Shown here in pieces: positions 18,277 to 30,457 of a stretch of 64,000 nt of DNA. Position numbers and translations under genes: made by a program. Source of the DNA: Doris montereyensis. Its lineage: Eukaryota > Mollusca > Gastropoda > Nudibranchia > Dorididae. How positions within the stretch are numbered: the stretch's first letter is position 1; the number at the start of each line of letters is the position of its first letter. The DNA lies in NCBI GenBank assembly GCA_037039925.1, contig JAXRKP010001177.1, forward strand, positions 65,001 to 129,000, written 5' to 3'. The notes beneath the pieces were generated by a model that worked only from the letters and a program-made list of their open reading frames with translations, was not told the origin of the DNA and did no database searches.

Positions 18277-18593
18277 GTTTCACTTTACGGTTTAATGAGG
18301 TCATCGTCAACTTTTTACCTACATTAGTTTTGATAAGACAGACCTTGGGTATAAGAGGTCATGTTGAAAACAAAGTACAGACGAAAACAAAATATATACA
18401 ATTGATACAAGGAAATAGAGAGAGAAAAAAACAAACATAACTCTCAGACACCAGAGGGCGAAACGAACCAGTGACCTTCGTAAAATACATGTCGCCCAGG
18501 CATGAAGGGAAAGCATAATGTGTTTAATGCCAGCCTTGTCAATAAGTTTTCTCTACTCTCTGCCTTTTACAGTTCTCTACTCTCTGGCTTTTA

Positions 18594-19430
<837 letters not shown>

Positions 19431-19624
19431 TGATAACTTTCTAATCCCTCTTCAGCTCAGTAATTCTCTTGAATTTATCGACAGACAAAACAACAATAAA
19501 AAAACAACAAAAACAACACACACACAAAAACACAGTTTGTGATCCTGAAAGAAATGCAACTTTAAAATTGAATAAAAAGCAGTCCTTGTTAAATACAAAT
19601 AACATTTATTTATTGTCTCATCTT

Positions 19625-22345
19625 ACTACAGAATATTGGGTGTTACATGTTGTTACAGAGTCTTGGGTGTTACATCTTACTACAGAGTCTTGGGTGTTAC
19701 ATCTTGCTACAGGCTTGAGTGTTACATCTTACTACAGAATATTGGGTGTTGCCTATTACTACAGAGTCTTGGGTGTTGCTTATTACTTCAGAGTCTTGGG
19801 TGTTGCCTATGCTACTGTTGCCTATTGCAGAGTCTTGGGTGTTGCATATTGCTACAGTCTTGGGTGTTACATCTTACTACAGAGTCTTGAGTGTTACATC
19901 TTACTACAGAATATTGGGTGTTACATGTTGTTACAGAGTCTTGGGTGTTGCATCTTACTACAGAGTCTTGGGTGTTGCATCTTACTACAGAGTCTTGGGT
20001 GTTGCATCTTACTACAGAGTCTTGGGTGTTACATCTTACTACAGAGTCTTGGGTGTTACATCTTACTACAGAGTCTTGGGTGTTGCATCTTACTACAGAG
20101 TCTTGGGTGTTGCATCTTACTACAGAGTCTTGGGTGTTACATCTTACTACAGAGTCTTGGGTGTTACAGAGTCTTGGGTGTTACATCTTGTTACAGAGTC
20201 TTGGGTGTTGCATCTTACTACAGCGTCTTGGGTGTTGCCTATTACTACAGAGTCTTGGGTGTTGCCTATTGCTACTACAGAGTTACTACAGAGTCTTGGG
20301 TGTTGCATATTGCTACAGAGTCTTGGGTGTTGCATCTTACTACAGAGTCTTGGGTGTTACCAGTCTTATCTTTGTTACAGAGTTTGGGTGTTACATCTTA
20401 CTACAGAGTCTTGGGTGTTGCATCTTACTACAGAGTCTTGGGTGTTACATCTTACTACAGAGTCTTGGGTGTTGCCTCTTACTACAGAGTCTTGGGTGTT
20501 GCCTATTACTACCTCATCTACAGAGTCTTGGGTGTTGCCTATTGCTACAGAGTCTTGGGTGTTGCCTATTGCTTCAGAATCTTGGGTGTTGCATCTTACT
20601 ACAGAGTCTTGGGTGTTGCATCTTGCTACAGAGTCTTTGTTGCCTATAGCTACAGAGTGGGTTGCATCTTACTACAGAGTCTTGGGTGTTGCCTATTACT
20701 ACAGAGTCTTGGGTGTTGCCTATTGCTACAGAGTCTTGGGTGTTGCCTATTACTACAGAGTCTTGGGTGTTGCCTATTGCTACAGAGTCTTGGGTGTTGC
20801 CTTACTTCAGAGTCTTGGGTGTTGCCTATTGCTACAGAGTCTTGGGTGTTGCCTATTGCTACAGAGTCTTGGGTGTTGCCTATTGCTACAGAGTCTTGGG
20901 TGTTGCCTACAGAGTCTTGGGTGTTGCATCTTACTACAGAGTCTTGGGTGTTGCCTATACTACAGAGTCTTAGGTGTTGCCTATTACTACAGAGTCTTGG
21001 GTGTTGCCTATTGCTCAGAGTCTTGGGTGTTGCATATTACTACAGAGTCTTGGGTGTTGTATATTACTACAGAGTCTTGGGTGTTGCCTATTGCTACAGA
21101 GTCTTGTGTTGTATTGCTACAGAATCTTGGGTGTTGCCTATTGCTACAGAGTCTTGGGTGTTTGCCTATTGCTACAGAGTCTTGGGTGTTGCCTATTACT
21201 ACAGAGTCTTGGGTGTTGCCTATTGCTACAGAGTCTTGGGTGTTGCCTATTACTACAGAGTCTTGGGTGTTGCCTATTACTACAGAGTCTTGGGTGTTGC
21301 TTATTACTACAGAGTCTTGGGTGTTGCCTATTACTACAGAGTCTTGGGTGTTGCCTATTGCTACAGAGTCTTGGGTGTTGCCTATTGCTACAGAGTCTTG
21401 GGTGTTGCCTATTACTACAGAGTCTTGGGTGTTGCCTATTACTACAGAGTCTTGGGTGTTGCCTATTACTACAGAGTCTTGGGTGTTGCCTATTACTACA
21501 GAGTCTTGGGTGTTGCCTATTGCAGAGTCTATTGCTACAGAGTCTTGGGTGTTGCCTATTGCTACAGAGTCTTGGGTGTTGTATCTTACTACAGAGTCTT
21601 GGGTGTTGCCTATTACTACAGAGTCTTGGGTGTTGCCTATTACTACAGAGTCTTGGGTGTTGCCTATTACTACAGAGTCTTGGGTGTTGCCTATTACTAC
21701 AGAGTCTTGGGTGTTGCCTATTACTACAGAGTCTTGGGTGTTGCCTATTACTACAGAGTCTTGGGTGTTGCCTATTACTACAGAGTCTTGGGTGTTGCCT
21801 ATTACTACAGAGTCTTGGGTGTTGCCTATTACTACAGAGTCTTGGGTGTTGCCTATTACTACAGAGTGTTGGGTGTTGCCTATTACTACAGAGTCTTGGG
21901 TGTTGCCTATTACTACAGAGTGTTGGGTGTTGCCTATTACTACAGAGTTGGGTGTTGCCTATTACTACAGAGTCTTGGGTGTTGCCTATTACTACAGAGT
22001 GTTGGGTGTTGCCTATTACTACAGAGTGTTGGGTGTTGCCTATTACTACAGAGTCTTGGGTGTTGCCTATTACTACAGAGTGTTGGGTGTTGCCTATTGC
22101 TACAGAGTCTTGGGTGTTGCCTATTGCTACAGAGTCTTGGGTGTTGCCTATTACTACAGAGTGTTGGGTGTTGCCTATTACTACAGAGTGTTGGGTGTTG
22201 CCTATTGCTACAGAGTCTTGGATGTGGCCATATTACTACAGAGTCTTGGGTATTGCATATTGCTACAGAGTCTTGAGTGTTGCATATTGCTACAGTCTTG
22301 AGTGTTGCATATTGCTACACAGAGTCTTGAATACATATTGCTACA
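19625..22345. repeat. 27-bp minisatellite, about 100 copies
   Basis: The unit is cagagtcttgggtgttgc followed by ctattacta, 27 bp. Because 27 is a multiple of three and the unit has no stop in any plus frame, all three frames stay open and give artefactual repetitive proteins up to 935 residues. Variants cluster: catctta-type units on the left, ctattgc/ctattac units in the middle, and gagtgttggg units between about 21860 and 22190, which indicates local homogenisation. Confidence 0.95.
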
Positions 22346-22534
22346 AGATGTAACATGTAACACATTTTGTAATGGGGCTATGGAGCATTCCCCCTTTTTT
22401 CTATTCAAAGACACAACAATGAGAGCTCATAAACTCATGGTTGAAAATTGCAAACAGTAGTAATATGTTGAGAACCAAATCGGGCAGGAGGAAATCTTTT
22501 ATCTAATGTGATAAAACATAATTTTCTTTCATTG

Positions 22535-22650
22535 CAGTTTACCCAGTCCACCCGTGCCGTGATCTCAAGGTGAATTAAGAGGAAACTGCAAGATAAAAGA
22601 CAGTTCAAAAGAAAGGAAATAAGTAGGACCTACCAAGAGTGCCCGCCAAC
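22535..22650 (+). repeat. Dispersed short repeat R, copy 1
   Basis: Contains tttacccagtccaccc, cgtgatctcaaggtgaatta and agaggaaa. Related copies lie at 26985, 30755 and 34825, and inverted at 56225 and 63190. The family was not recognised. Confidence 0.65.
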
Positions 22651-23012
22651 CTCCCGCAATGTGATAAAACATCACAAACTGGAGACATGCTGCTTGATTC
22701 ATTTTCATTGCCCAGTGAAAATCCCTTTAGCATATTGTGTCTGTATGAGGTTATCACCATTATCATCCTGTCCATAAAAACGAATGGGGTTTCATGCGGC
22801 AAAAAAAAACGAATGGGATGAGGGCTTTACAATACATACAACTTATGAGATTGAACAATAACGTCATTTGAATGCAGAGAGGAGCGCCCTTGCCGAACGT
22901 GTTGTTCATCTTTTCCTGCCGTCAATTCATATGCTAAATAAATCATAAAAGGCCCACATCCCAAACCACCCTAAACCAATAATTTGTTTTAAACTCCAAT
23001 AACAAAAACAAC

Positions 23013-26000
23013 TTTTCTTTCTTTCTTTATTAGTTCCCATTTTACCTTTCGGTGTATGAGTTCAGATGCCCGAGATGATCTTTCTCCAGGATACCCTGTC
23101 CTGGCATTTTATGTTTCCTTCCAAAAAAATTAAATTTCTTTGTTTCAATGCCTCTTATATATCTTCTTCCAACTTTCTCCTAGGTCTTCCTTTTGGTCTT
23201 TTACCTTGGGCTTTAGCACTGTATACTAATTTAGCTATTCTATTGTCATTCATTCTGTTAACATGCCCAAACCATTTCACTTGATTTGTTTCCATCTTAG
23301 TGTTATGCCATCTGCCCCTGTTTGACCTCTTATTGTTGTGTTTCTGATTTTGTCTCTTTTAGTTTTCCCTATTACTCTTCTTAGATATTTCATTTCAGCT
23401 GCCTGTACTATATTCTCTACTGTCTTAAGTCCAAGTTTTGCTGTCATAGAGGAGAGTAGGACAATAAACTGTATTGTATACTGCCATTTTGGTTTTTGTT
23501 GACAATTCTTGTTTACCTACAAATGCCTTTCCTAGATGGTTATATATTGCACTTGCCTTTTTCATTCTCTGGCTGATTTCTTCTCTTAGTTTTCCTCTGA
23601 GTTAATCATTACTCCTAAGTAATTATAGCTTTGAACTTGTTCTAAATACTCCCTGCCCAATTTAAAATTTTGTGTTTTAGCTTCCCTAGTTACTAGCATT
23701 GTTTTGGTTTTCTTTTGCATTTTCTCTCATTCCTCTTTTATTTAGTTCATTGTTCATAATGTTGATATTCGACTGAAGGTCACTTTCTGATTTTCAAAAC
23801 AGAACTGAATTATCGGCAATATAAAAGCATTGATACATTTACTGGTTTGAGCTTCCACACACCTATATTCATTTTCTTCATTTTTGAGGATGCCTTTGCG
23901 ACTGAATCCATAAATGTGATAAACAAAAGAGGACTTAGGATACAACCCTCTCTTACTCCTATATCTACATCAATTTCTGCAGATGTTTCCAGCTACTCTC
24001 ACTGCACATGTTGGTTTATTGTAGAAACTTTTAATGTTTTCTATTAAATTTTGCTCTACATTGTGTTCTTTTAAGGAATGCCATAGTTGGTCCCTCCTCA
24101 CAGTGTCAAATGCCTTTTCTAAGTCAATAAAACACAGGTGTAAGTCAATGTTTCTCTCAAGGAATTTTTCTATTATTTATCTAATTGTAAATACGTGGTC
24201 TTGTACACTTCTTCCTGGTCTAAATCCACTCTGATGCTCTTCAATCTGATCCTCTACTTTTTCTTAGTCTCATTTCCAGTATCCTAGCATATACTTTACC
24301 TGGAACGCTAAGTAGTGATATCCTTCTATAGTTTGAGCATTCCATAGTTGATCCTTTCTTATGTATTGGTACTACTGTTCCCTTTTCCAGTCGTCTGGCA
24401 CCTTTTTGGACTTCCATGCTTGTTGGCATATTGCATGTAGTAGTTTGTCTGCCTTTCTCCTTGGTTTTTAATCATTTCTGGATAAACCTGATCTGCTCCT
24501 GGGGGCTTTTCCTAACTTCACCTTTCTTATAGCCCCCCCCCCCCCCCCGAACAGCTTTTGATTTCCTTGATAGCTTTCTTGAAATCTTTGCCCAAACTCT
24601 TCCCACTGTTCCTGTTTTTCTTTTCTCACTTCCTCTTTGGCGATAGTTCTTTTACTTTTATTCACATAATCTATCCTATCTTCTGATCTCTTTGTTTGCA
24701 AGTATTTCTTCCAGGCATCCTTCTTTTCTTTGATCTTAGTCTTGACATTCTCATTCCACCATGCTGTTCTTTTCCTATCTCCTTTAATTTGTTTCCTACC
24801 ACAGACTTCTTCAGTACAACTGAGGAGTGTTTCTTTATACATCTGCCACTTTTCTTCTATTGTGCTATCATTCAGATCCATTTGGCTTTCACTGATAAAT
24901 CTTTTTTTATCCTAGATTGATATACCTGTTTTACTATTACTACTAGATCTAGTTTATTTAATTCCTCTATTTTGAGTTTAGTAGCTTTCTTCTCTTTCCT
25001 TTTCTGTTTGTTTTCCTCAGTCTGTAACCTCATTTTGGCATTCACGAAGTGATGATCACTAAATATTTGTGCTCTGTTTACTCTCGCATCCATGGTACTG
25101 TAAAACAAAAATAGCTGCTAACTATTATGTAGTCTATGATTGACTTTTCACATCTGTCTTCATTTAGTCTTGTATATTTGTGGGTATCTTAATGAGGAAA
25201 AAAAGGTGTTGGCTATTTTCATGTTATTCTTTAGGCAAAAATCTATGAGTCTCTCAATTTGGAGAAGTTGTTGTCTCTCTTTCTTTACCTATTACTCCTC
25301 CTGACGTTTCCACATCGTTGCCTACTCTAGCATTTAAATCTCATAAAAGCATTAGTTCCTGTTTCGATTTAAGATTCTCTGCAGCTATTGATAAATGATT
25401 TTCGAAGATATCTTTTTCTCCTTTAGTTGCGTCTTCATTTGGTCAATAAGCTATTAATAATTTAATTTCTCGTCCTTTTGATTTAATATTTACCTCTAAT
25501 AGCCGTGGGCTTATAAATTTCCAACTTTCTAGTAGCCTTTCATGCCTTTTTTATGCACTAGGAGGCTTACTCCTGCTCTAGCTCTATCTTTGACATCTAC
25601 TCCTGGGAAGATTAAAATATGATTCGGTCCTACATTTTCTATTCCTTGTCCTTTTTTCTTTGTTTCTGTAATGGTCAAAATATCTACTTTGAATTTTTCC
25701 ATTTCTTGAACTAATTCTAACTCTTTTCCATTTATTGCCCTAACGTTCAATGTTCCAAAAATCACAGTCCGTGTTTGTTTCCAAGTTCGTCTTCCAAAAG
25801 ATCAAGCCGGTTATATTTCTTTTATTTCTCTGAATCAGGTTGTTTTGGATAAGCAAGGGATTAGCTCACTGTACTCTAGGTAGAAGGTGGGGGCCACCTT
25901 GAGGCTCCCTACCGGGCCTTGTTATTTTCTGTCAGGGTTAACTCCCTTAGCCTTAAGTCATTCAAGACCAGCCTGCAAGGCAGCATGTTGTTATTTTCTG

Positions 26001-26181
26001 TTAGGGTTAACTCCCTTAGCCTTTGGTCATTCAAGACCGGCCTGCAAGGCAGCAGGTTGTTTTCTGTCAGGGCTAACTCCTTTAGCCTTTGGTCACCAAG
26101 ACCTGCCTGCAAGGCAGCAGGAGACTCGTGGAAGGCGGGATCATCTACTCCCCGTAAAGGTGCTCACCTGTCCACTGCCCG
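23013..26181 (-). mobile_element. Non-LTR retrotransposon (RTE-like LINE), copy A
   Basis: On the minus strand: the 5' end gggcagtggacagg at 26181, then three about 69-bp tandem monomers, an AP-endonuclease start ([23 protein letters not shown] at 25529-25765), reverse transcriptase remains, and a (GAAA)n tail at 23013. The flanks acgaaaacaac (26182-26192) and acaaaaacaac (23002-23012) form an 11-bp target duplication with one mismatch. About 240 bp present in copy B is replaced by a run of about 18 C at 24534-24548. The YXDD-box region is frameshifted, so the copy is dead as read. Confidence 0.85.
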
Positions 26182-26439
26182 ACGAAAACAACAAATTATT
26201 AAAACAACCAATTTGAAAAAACGTAAAACTTAATAATAAAAGAGTATTTACTTTATCTGTACAATCACATTGCTAAACAAAAAGCCATTTAAAAAACCAA
26301 CTCCAAATATGTGCACTGATAAAATTTGCTCACAACCTTACATGTATTAACCAGGATCACGGAAACATAATGACATCTTGAATAGGAGGAAATGGAGATG
26401 GATTGGCCACTCAATCATGAGACACCCATTAATGAACAC

Positions 26440-26885
26440 AACAAGATACAGCTTGGCATGAAATCGGTAAGGGAGCAGATCGAGAGGCCGACCAAGACCA
26501 TGATTGAGGCAGAGATGGTAAAACTTGAATTGATTGAGGCAGAGATATTGAGGGAGATGACAAGATTTGGATTGAGGCAGAGGTGACAAGACTTGGATTG
26601 AGGCAGGGGTGAAAAAGACTTGGATTGAGGCAGAGGGAACAAGACTTAGATTGAGTCAGATGTGACAAGAGGTGACAAGACTGATTGAGGCAGATGTGAC
26701 AAGACTTGGATTGAGGAAGAAGTGACAAGACTTGGATTGATGTGACAAGACTTGGATTGAGGCAAAGGGGACAAGACTTGGATTGGATTGAGGCAGATGT
26801 GACAAGACTTGGATTGAGGAAGAAGTGACAAGACTTGGATTGAGGCAGGGGTGACAAGACTTAGATTGAGGCAGAGATAACAAGG
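26440..26885. repeat. 26-bp minisatellite
   Basis: The unit is tgacaagacttggattgagg plus cagagg, about 26 bp and about 16 copies, with 13-bp partial units in the middle. Frames across it (Pro/Gln/Ser/Cys repeats) are artefacts. Confidence 0.9.
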
Positions 26886-26984
26886 CTTGGAAAGAGCTGG
26901 AGAGAGCTAAGAGATGCTGATGTGAGACAGAAGCAATTGGCAACTCTTTGTTAAATAAGGCTAAGATCTGTTTGTTTTGTTTCA

Positions 26985-27095
26985 TTGAAAATTACCCAGT
27001 CCACCATCTAAAGGTCAATTCAGAGGAAACACAAAAAATGAAACGACACGTAAAACAGTGAAAGGAAAGAAGGAGGACTTACCAGTAGCATACAC
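26985..27095 (+). repeat. Dispersed short repeat R, copy 2
   Basis: aattacccagtccacc and aggtcaattcagaggaaac match copy 1, as does the following aaaggaaagaaggaggactt. Confidence 0.6.
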
Positions 27096-27550
27096 CAACC
27101 ACAAACGTAAGGCTAAAAAGGAAGAAAGAAATATAGTGGCGAAAGATTCAAAGACAAATAAATGCTCCCTATGACATTATCAAGTATTTGTCAAATTGGG
27201 TCTTTTCTTGAATAAATATTTATATAAAAACGATTTGAAATAATAATACATGACTTATTGTCTATTTGTTGAAATGAAAAATATATAAAACTTGTGTGAC
27301 TTGCATGCTTTAGTAAAATATAGTAAAGGTTGTACCATTCTCACAAATGATTCGCTGAGATAGTACTCCGCTAAGCCCAGCACATTGCTTTGGAGCAAAG
27401 TGAGTACAATCACGTACAAGATTTTGGTTAAGCAGTTTTTACCCACAGGCATCGAATGAGTCCCATTAATAGACTGTTGGCTGTCAAACCTGGCATACAT
27501 CGGCATTGACTTTTCTATTCTTTTTCTATTAAGATTCTAGTTCCCGGTGA
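27096..27550. other. No gene recognised
   Basis: AT-rich intergenic sequence. A minus-strand 83-codon frame (27255-27506) has no recognised family. Confidence 0.3.
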
Positions 27551-27552
27551 CT

Positions 27553-27815
27553 TTTAGTACATATATTGGCATTCCTCACACATGTATTTGAATCCTTTGT
27601 ATGAAGACATGACGTTAAATTACTATCGGGTAATATGTCCTTTGACGGAAATCAAAGGTAGACTGGACATGGCTTCCCTCGAAAACAGAAATTCCTTTCA
27701 ACCCAAAGAATTAGTTCCAAATCTGAAAGTGACTGATTCTGAATCATCAGATACTTATTCCTATAATGCTGGATCAGCTAGAAAGACGCTAACTACTAAG
27801 TATATGTCAAATTAA
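27553..27815 (+). CDS. Orphan open frame, possible exon
   Basis: The frame is open after a tttttag-like acceptor at about 27555 and runs to a stop at 27813-27815. From the ATG at 27582 it encodes 77 residues. Composition is ordinary and polar, not repeat-like, and an NPLYED motif occurs near the start. NPxY motifs are found in cytoplasmic tails of receptors, so this could be a terminal exon or retrocopy of such a gene. No flanking exon was found, and a chance frame is possible. Confidence 0.2.
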
Positions 27816-28019
27816 CATCTACTGCCGAAATAATTTAGGGAAAAATATGTCGTTCACTTGAGAGAAAGGTTTTATTTTTCCGGTTTTTTCTTCCCAGAAT
27901 AAATGAGTTTACATACAAAAATTACCAATATCATCTGGAGTAGCTTCTTTTAAAAAAAAAAAGAATGCATTTTGAATTATATATCTACTTCAAACAGTAC
28001 AAATACAGTGATATTTTAA

Positions 28020-28245
28020 TTATATATCAAAATGCCCGGTATTTCCAAGTCATCAGAATCAAAACTCGTTATGTGAATCTGTCACAATAATCGACATGCA
28101 TCAAAATGCCCAGCATTTCCCAGTCGACAGAACCAAAACCCACTATGTGAATTTGTCACAATAATCGACATGTATCAAAATGTCCGGCATTTCCCAGTCG
28201 TCAGAACCAAAACCAACTATGTGAATTTGTCACAATAATCTGCTT
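28020..28245. repeat. About 66-bp tandem repeat, three copies
   Basis: The words atcaaaatgcccggtatttcc, tatgtgaatttgtcacaata and atcgacatg recur three times at about 66-bp spacing. A short palindromic atagtatagtatactat follows at about 28262. Confidence 0.8.
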
Positions 28246-28454
28246 CAACGGTGCTGTATATAGTATAGTATACTATAAAATCAGTCGTTGCTCTTCTGTA
28301 TGATATCACTACTTTCATCGTGCAGACAAAACCTTTAAAAAAATGTTGTAGCAGTCATTACGACCATAGTAAAGTAAAAGTATATTTACTTCAGCGTTCT
28401 TACGGGCAACAAAAATGGTTTTATTTGATTTGATCACATCTACAACTAAGGTGA

Positions 28455-28690
28455 TCTCTAGATTTTGGTAGGACTCTTAAAATTTTTCACAGACTGCCAG
28501 TAAGCAGCTAACATGCACAGGGTGTTGTGATAGGCACACAGGGTCCCCTTTTTATTGACCGTCTTCGATGGCACCAGGTGTCGATCCATCTTCCTGGACC
28601 AGAGGGGTAGGTTTTCTCCAAAAAAAAACTCCAGAAAAAATTTGTTAACTTGTCGAGCACAAACCCACAACTTTATGGTTGAAAGTCCCC
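28455..28690 (-). mobile_element. SINE-like repeat (family 3)
   Basis: On the minus strand it contains taccaaaatctagagatcac in its 3' part and ggatcgacacctggtgcc in its body. It matches the plus-strand copy at 45010-45270 and the duplicate at 29431-29650. Confidence 0.55.
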
Positions 28691-28719
28691 ACACCACAAA
28701 GGGGAAACTCATCCAATTG

Positions 28720-28945
28720 TCGAGAGTGTGAAGTGGAACAGTGATAATACACCACTTTCTAGATACAATGCTAGCTTATCATAGATTTCACTCCCCAAGC
28801 TCATGCTGGTACCCATCTACACCTGAATTCAAAGGGGAAATGTGTCTTACGTATCTCTCTCAGAGAGAGCAATGCCATTATTCAAACCACGGACCTCCAG
28901 GATCCCAAGCCCTGTAGCCTTGCGGTTAGACTTGCTTTCTTTCAA
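28720..28945 (-). mobile_element. tRNA-derived SINE (family 1), in first duplication unit
   Basis: Shares gctggtacccatctacacct and the accacggacctccaggatcc tail region with other family 1 copies, in reverse orientation. The tRNA-like head ends near ttgcggttagac. Confidence 0.6.
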
Positions 28946-29359
28946 GTATGATTTGGATTTTTCAACGTACACACTTAAAATGGCAATTTTAGGTAGATAG
29001 TACATATAATGTGATGCATATTATACAGTAAGATATATACAATATAAAATCCTTTTCATGACAAAACAATTAAGCACCAAGGGTCACTAGCAATAACCAA
29101 CAGATTTTAACATTATTGAAAAAGATCAAAACAGATTTTCTTAATCAATCACTGAAGAATTATTACGTAATCAAACAAATCTTTTCTTCCACCGTTTTCT
29201 GGTTATGTCAGTGATAAAGTAACTGATTTATCATTTTATCAGAGTATGAGTATACATATATATCTTTATATGTAACAACATCATTATATATATATATTGG
29301 TAAGTACAAAACAAATACAAAACCAACAAAACTAAAGATATACTTCAACCAGAAAACGT

Positions 29360-29430
29360 CTATCGACAAGTTAGCCACTGTTTTGGGGTTGTGTGTAAGA
29401 ATCTTGTCAACTTGCTCTTGAGAAATTCCT
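29360..29430 (-). pseudogene. PTER: Truncated copy of PTER exon 8
   Basis: Matches the last 70 bases of the coding part of exon 8 at 30323-30457. It carries [16 protein letters not shown], then a one-base insertion (GGGG on the plus strand instead of GGG at about 29385) shifts the frame before the QWLT end. The 5' half of the exon is absent because the duplication breakpoint falls inside it. It lies downstream of the true PTER stop and is not expected to be used. Confidence 0.8.
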
Positions 29431-29650
29431 AAATTTTCCCGGACTGCCCTGTAAGCAGCCATGAGATATTTGTGTACAGGGGTGTTGTGATGTGCACACA
29501 GGGTCCCTTTTTATTAACTGTCTCCGATGAGACCAGGTGTCGATCCATCTTCCTGGACCAGAGAGGGGTAGGTTTTTCTCCAAAAAAAACTCCAGAAAAA
29601 TTTGTTAACTTGTCGAGCACAAACCCACAACTTTATGGTTGAGAGTCCCC
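29431..29650 (-). mobile_element. SINE-like repeat (family 3), in second duplication unit
   Basis: Duplicate of 28478-28690 created by the tandem duplication. Confidence 0.55.
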
Positions 29651-29679
29651 ACACCACAAAGGGGAAACTCATCCAATTG

Positions 29680-29890
29680 TCGAGAGCGTGAAGTGGAACA
29701 GTGATAATACACCACTTTCTAGATACAATGCTAGCTTATCATAGATTTCACTCCCCAAGCTTATGCTAGTACCCATCTATACCTCAGTTCAAAGAGAGAA
29801 TGTGTCTTACGTGTCTCTCTCAAAGAAAGCAATGCCATTCTTCAAACCACGGACATCAGGATCCCAAGTCCCGTAGCCTTACTTTCTTTC
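29680..29890 (-). mobile_element. tRNA-derived SINE (family 1), in second duplication unit
   Basis: Duplicate of 28720-28945. The head is shortened: the tgcggttagac part is missing. Confidence 0.6.
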
Positions 29891-30322
29891 AAGTATGATT
29901 TGGGTTTTTCTTCAATGTACACACTTAAAATGGCAATTTTAGGTAGATAGTAGTATGTGATTATACATATAATGTGATGCATATTATACAGTAAGATATA
30001 TACAATATAAAATCCTTTTCATGACAAAAAAGTTAAGCACCAAGGGTCAATAGCAATAACCAACAGATTTTAACATTATTGAAAAAGATCAATACAATTT
30101 TTCTTAATCAATCACTGAAGAATTAAACCGTAATCAAACTAATCTTTTCTTCCACCATTTTCTGGTTATGTCAGTGATAAAGTAACTGATTTATCATTTT
30201 ATCTGAGTATGAGTATACATATATATCTTTATATGTAACAACATCTTTATATAAATATGTCGGTAAGTACGAAACAAGTACAAAACCAACAAAACTAAAG
30301 ATATATTTCAACCAGAAAACGT

Positions 30323-30457
30323 CTATCGACAAGTTAGCCACTGTTTTGGGTTGTGTGTAAGAATCTTGTCAACTTGCTCTTGGGAAATTCCACGTTTGAG
30401 CATCTTGGGAATGACAGTCAGTAGAATGTGTGAATATCCATGTCCACCGTACTTGAT
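30323..30457 (-). CDS. PTER: PTER exon 8 (stop)
   Basis: 135 bases from a tttcag acceptor to a TAG at 30323-30325. It encodes [19 protein letters not shown] and the terminal NPKQWLTCR, the family's conserved C terminus. Confidence 0.93.
   Translation of the reverse strand: MKYGGHGYSHILLTVIPKMLKRGISQEQVDKILTHNPKQWLTCR

Larger units (their letters stand above)
28478..30390. repeat. 0.96-kb tandem segmental duplication
   Basis: The segment about 28478-29430 is repeated at about 29432-30390 with an offset of about 960 bp. Most words are identical or differ by single bases (for example tcgatccatcttcctggacc at 28581 and 29540). Each unit carries two SINEs and the end of PTER exon 8. The junction near 29430 joins exon sequence directly to SINE sequence. 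Confidence 0.85.

Noticed and set aside
18249..18440. Plus-strand frame starting in the hairpin arm
   Set aside because: Short, no recognised family, and its start lies within the inverted repeat.
19625..22345. CRISPR-like array
   Set aside because: Units are contiguous 27-bp repeats with no unique spacers, in a eukaryotic genome with no cas genes.
19469..22353. Repetitive protein of 935 or 860 residues
   Set aside because: The 27-bp unit has no stop in any plus frame, so all three frames are open. There is no codon bias, start context or splice support.
24241..25765. Several small genes on the minus strand
   Set aside because: They are pieces of the endonuclease and reverse transcriptase frame of LINE copy A broken by indels.
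26347..26985. Pro/Ser/Cys repetitive frames on the minus strand
   Set aside because: They are translations of the 26-bp minisatellite.
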